From positions 1-9,058 of the forward strand of contig JAEZGR010000325.1 of the NCBI GenBank assembly GCA_023437255.1: DNA of 9,058 bases, in the 5' to 3' direction. Within the stretch, counting starts at the first letter, position 1. Each line of letters opens with the position of its first letter. The stretch is from Pseudomonadota bacterium (GTDB taxonomy: Bacteria; Pseudomonadota; Gammaproteobacteria; Burkholderiales; Burkholderiaceae_B). The notes beneath the pieces were generated by a model that made no database searches, was not told the DNA's origin, and saw only the letters and a program-made list of their open reading frames with translations. This document shows, piece after piece, positions 7,152-9,058 of the stretch. Both the position numbers and the translations under genes were made by a program.

Positions 7152-7964
7152 ATGAAAATCGGCAAGGAAACCATTCCCCGCTCCGCCATCTGCACGTCCA
7201 ACGCCGACACCATCGTGGTGCGCGGCAAAGACCTGGCCAAGGAGCTCATCGGTCAGATCTCCTTCACTGATTACTTCTATCTGCTCGTGACCGGCGAGCG
7301 CCCCAGCCAGCCGGCCAGCGTGGTACTCGATGCAACGCTGATCGCCATCGCGGAGCACGGCCTGGTGCCCAGCGTACAGGCAAGCCGCATGACCCTCGCG
7401 GCGGCACCCGACGCTCTGCAGGGCGCCGTCGCCGCCGGCATTCTCGGTTGTGGCTCGGTCATTCTGGGCGCTTCGGAAACCTGCGGCGTGTTTCTCGAAA
7501 CGATACGCCAGCGCGCCGCCGACAAGGGTGTGGAGTACGCCGAGGCGGCGCAGGAAGTGGTGGCCGAATATCGCAGTGCGCGTCGCGCCATTCCGGGCTA
7601 TGGCCATCCGCTGCACAAGGAACGCGACCCGCGTGTCACGGCACTTTTTGACGTGGCACAACGGGCCGGCGCCGACATGACGTACGTCGAGATTGCCGAA
7701 GCCGTGGAAAAGGTGATTCCGGGGGTGGTGGGAAAGAACCTCATGCTGAATGTGTCGGCGGCAATTCCGGCGGTTCTGCTGGGCGTTGGCTTCCCGCTGG
7801 CAGCACTGCGGGGCGTTCCGATTCTGGCACGCACCGCCGGGCTGATCGGCCATCTGACCGAAGAGCTGAGCAAGCCGATCGGCTTCGCACTGTCATATCA
7901 GGCCACGCGAAATTATGTCTACGACGGTGAAGTGCCGGATGGCTTCGTGGAAGACAAGGAATAG
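7152..7964 (+). CDS. Citryl-CoA lyase-like protein (citrate synthase superfamily)
   Basis: This is a 270-residue cytoplasmic protein resembling the citryl-CoA lyase / ATP-citrate lyase C-terminal branch of the citrate synthase fold. Such enzymes cleave or form C-C bonds in 3-hydroxyacyl-CoA substrates. Landmarks are SFTDYFYLLVTGERP at about 37-51, EHG at 68-70 (probable first catalytic His69), the Gly/Ala-rich ALQGAVAAGILGCG at 88-101, GYGHPLHKERDPR at 149-161 with the conserved His152, and a C-terminal LIGHLTEELSKPIG near 231-244. The Asp that citrate synthases and ATP-citrate lyase use as the third catalytic residue, in an NVD segment, is Ser202 here (LNVSAAI), so activity may differ from true citryl-CoA cleavage. 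The frame is open from an ATG at 7077, but that overlaps the previous gene. The ATG at 7152 with AGGA at 7143-7146 gives the natural N-terminus MKIGKETIPRSA. It sits 46 bases after the reductase and 17 before the CoA-transferase. Confidence 0.87.
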   Translation: MKIGKETIPRSAICTSNADTIVVRGKDLAKELIGQISFTDYFYLLVTGERPSQPASVVLDATLIAIAEHGLVPSVQASRMTLAAAPDALQGAVAAGILGCGSVILGASETCGVFLETIRQRAADKGVEYAEAAQEVVAEYRSARRAIPGYGHPLHKERDPRVTALFDVAQRAGADMTYVEIAEAVEKVIPGVVGKNLMLNVSAAIPAVLLGVGFPLAALRGVPILARTAGLIGHLTEELSKPIGFALSYQATRNYVYDGEVPDGFVEDKE

Positions 7965-7981
7965 CAAGCAGGAGCAACACG

Positions 7982-9058
7982 ATGATCAAAGTGCTGGATG
8001 GCATACGCGTGCTGGAACAGGGCACATTCATCACCGGGCCGGCGGCGGGCATGCTGCTGGGCGACCTGGGGGCGGATGTCGTGAAAATTGAGCAACCCGG
8101 CACGGGCGACCCGTTCCGCGCGTTCAAGGGTGGTCTGTACAGCCCGCATTTCCAGACTTACAACCGCAACAAGCGCAGTGTCACCCTCAACACGAAGGAC
8201 CCGGATGACCTTGCCGCCTTCGACGAACTGGTTCGGAATGCCGATGTCTACATTCAGAACTTCAGGCCCGGCGCCGCAGACCGGCTGAACGTGGGGGAAG
8301 AGCGCCTGCGCAAGATCAACCCCCGCCTCATCTATTGCTCGATCAGCGGCTTCGGACCCACTGGCCCGGCAGCCGGTCGCCCCGCCTACGACTCGGTCGC
8401 GCAGGCCGCAAGTGGCTTCCTGGGTCTGCTGATCAACCCCGAAAACCCACGCGTGGTGGGCCCCGCCCTGGCGGATTCGATTACCGGCTTCTACGCTGCC
8501 TATGGCGTACTGGGCGCCCTGTTCGAACGCGCTCGCACCGGCGTAGGGCGCAAGGTCGAGGTCTCGATGCTGGAAGCCATGACGCATTTCAATCTGGATG
8601 CGTTTACGCATTACTACTCGGTGGGCGAGATCATGGGCCCTTACAGCCGGCCCAGCGTGTCGCAGTCTTATGTGATGCAGTGCGCAGACGGCAAGTGGCT
8701 GGCGTTACACATGTCGTCTCCCGAAAAATTCTGGCAGGGCCTTGCGCGTGCCATCGAACACGACACGCTGCTTCAGGATCCGCGCTTCGCCAACCGTGAG
8801 GGTCGCATCGCCAACCAAGAGGCGCTGATCAGCATTCTTTCGCCCATCTTCGCCAAGCACCCGCGCGCTGAATGGTGCCGCCGCCTCGAGGCCGAGGATG
8901 TCCCGCACGCGCCCATGTACGACACGAGTGAAGCCTTGGAAGATCCGCAGGCCAAGCATCTCGGGATTCTTGTGTCGGCCCAACACAAAACCATGGGCGA
9001 GTTCCGCACCGTGCGACCCCCCGATTCTTTCGATGGCGAACGCAGCACCGCGGTGCTG
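7982..9058 (+). CDS. CaiB/BaiF (class III) CoA-transferase, 3' end cut off
   Basis: This is a family III acyl-CoA:carboxylate CoA-transferase, a cytoplasmic enzyme that moves CoA between a donor thioester such as succinyl-CoA and a carboxylic acid through an aspartyl-CoA intermediate. The first 359 codons are present and the frame runs off the window without a stop. Typical members are about 390-410 aa, so roughly 30-50 residues are missing. Motifs are MIKVLDGIRVLEQGTFITGP at the N-terminus, LGDLGADVVKIEQPGTGDPFR at 27-46, NRNKRSVTLN at 61-70, QNFRPG at 92-97, YCSISGFGPTGP at 118-129, YDSVAQAASGFLG at 136-148, GPALADSITG at 160-169 with the probable nucleophile Asp165, and GRKVEVSMLEA at 189-199. 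The ATG at 7982 has AGGAG at 7970-7974, and the gene lies 17 bases after the lyase-like gene in the same operon. It probably activates the acid that the lyase-like protein then acts on. The substrate cannot be assigned. Confidence 0.93.
   Translation, partial: MIKVLDGIRVLEQGTFITGPAAGMLLGDLGADVVKIEQPGTGDPFRAFKGGLYSPHFQTYNRNKRSVTLNTKDPDDLAAFDELVRNADVYIQNFRPGAADRLNVGEERLRKINPRLIYCSISGFGPTGPAAGRPAYDSVAQAASGFLGLLINPENPRVVGPALADSITGFYAAYGVLGALFERARTGVGRKVEVSMLEAMTHFNLDAFTHYYSVGEIMGPYSRPSVSQSYVMQCADGKWLALHMSSPEKFWQGLARAIEHDTLLQDPRFANREGRIANQEALISILSPIFAKHPRAEWCRRLEAEDVPHAPMYDTSEALEDPQAKHLGILVSAQHKTMGEFRTVRPPDSFDGERSTAVL

Noticed and set aside
7128..7853. A 241-codon minus-strand frame over the lyase-like gene
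   Set aside because: It is a His/Arg-rich shadow translation with no motif. The plus-strand gene fits a known family and the operon layout.

Overview
The window is a GC-rich bacterial chromosome segment, most likely from the Burkholderiales and perhaps the Alcaligenaceae (Bordetella/Achromobacter/Pusillimonas-like). The evidence is the GroEL sequence type, a Bug-type (TctC) solute receptor, a CaiB/BaiF CoA-transferase next to a citryl-CoA-lyase-like protein, and a classical sigma-32 promoter. This placement is inferred from protein character only.

Left part (1-2805): an unrecognised 211-residue protein is followed by a two-gene groES-groEL operon. A near-consensus heat-shock (sigma-32) promoter precedes the operon and a strong intrinsic terminator follows it. 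GroES has a C-terminal extension and GroEL lacks the usual Gly-Gly-Met tail, so this may be a secondary chaperonin set and not the housekeeping one.

Middle (2824-4858, minus strand): a LysR-family regulator is followed after about 50 bases by a Tas-like aldo/keto reductase. The reductase probably starts at a TTG codon and runs convergently towards groEL.

Right part (4859-9058): the 144-base divergent intergenic region carries a perfect 19-base LysR-type operator (TGATCGA-N5-TCGATCA, containing ATC-N9-GAT) and repeated half sites. A plus-strand operon then follows: Bug-family periplasmic receptor, maleylacetate-reductase-like dehydrogenase, citryl-CoA-lyase-like member of the citrate synthase superfamily, and CaiB/BaiF CoA-transferase (cut by the window edge at 9058). 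Gaps between these genes are 15, 46 and 17 bases.

Taken together, the right-hand genes look like a LysR-controlled catabolic operon for an unidentified di- or tricarboxylic acid. The proposed logic is capture by the receptor, activation to a CoA thioester by the transferase, C-C bond cleavage (or condensation) by the lyase-like protein, and reduction of an oxo-acid by the dehydrogenase. The lyase-like protein has Ser where the superfamily has its catalytic Asp. This operon is the best candidate here for an undescribed system. Its substrate cannot be read from the sequence.
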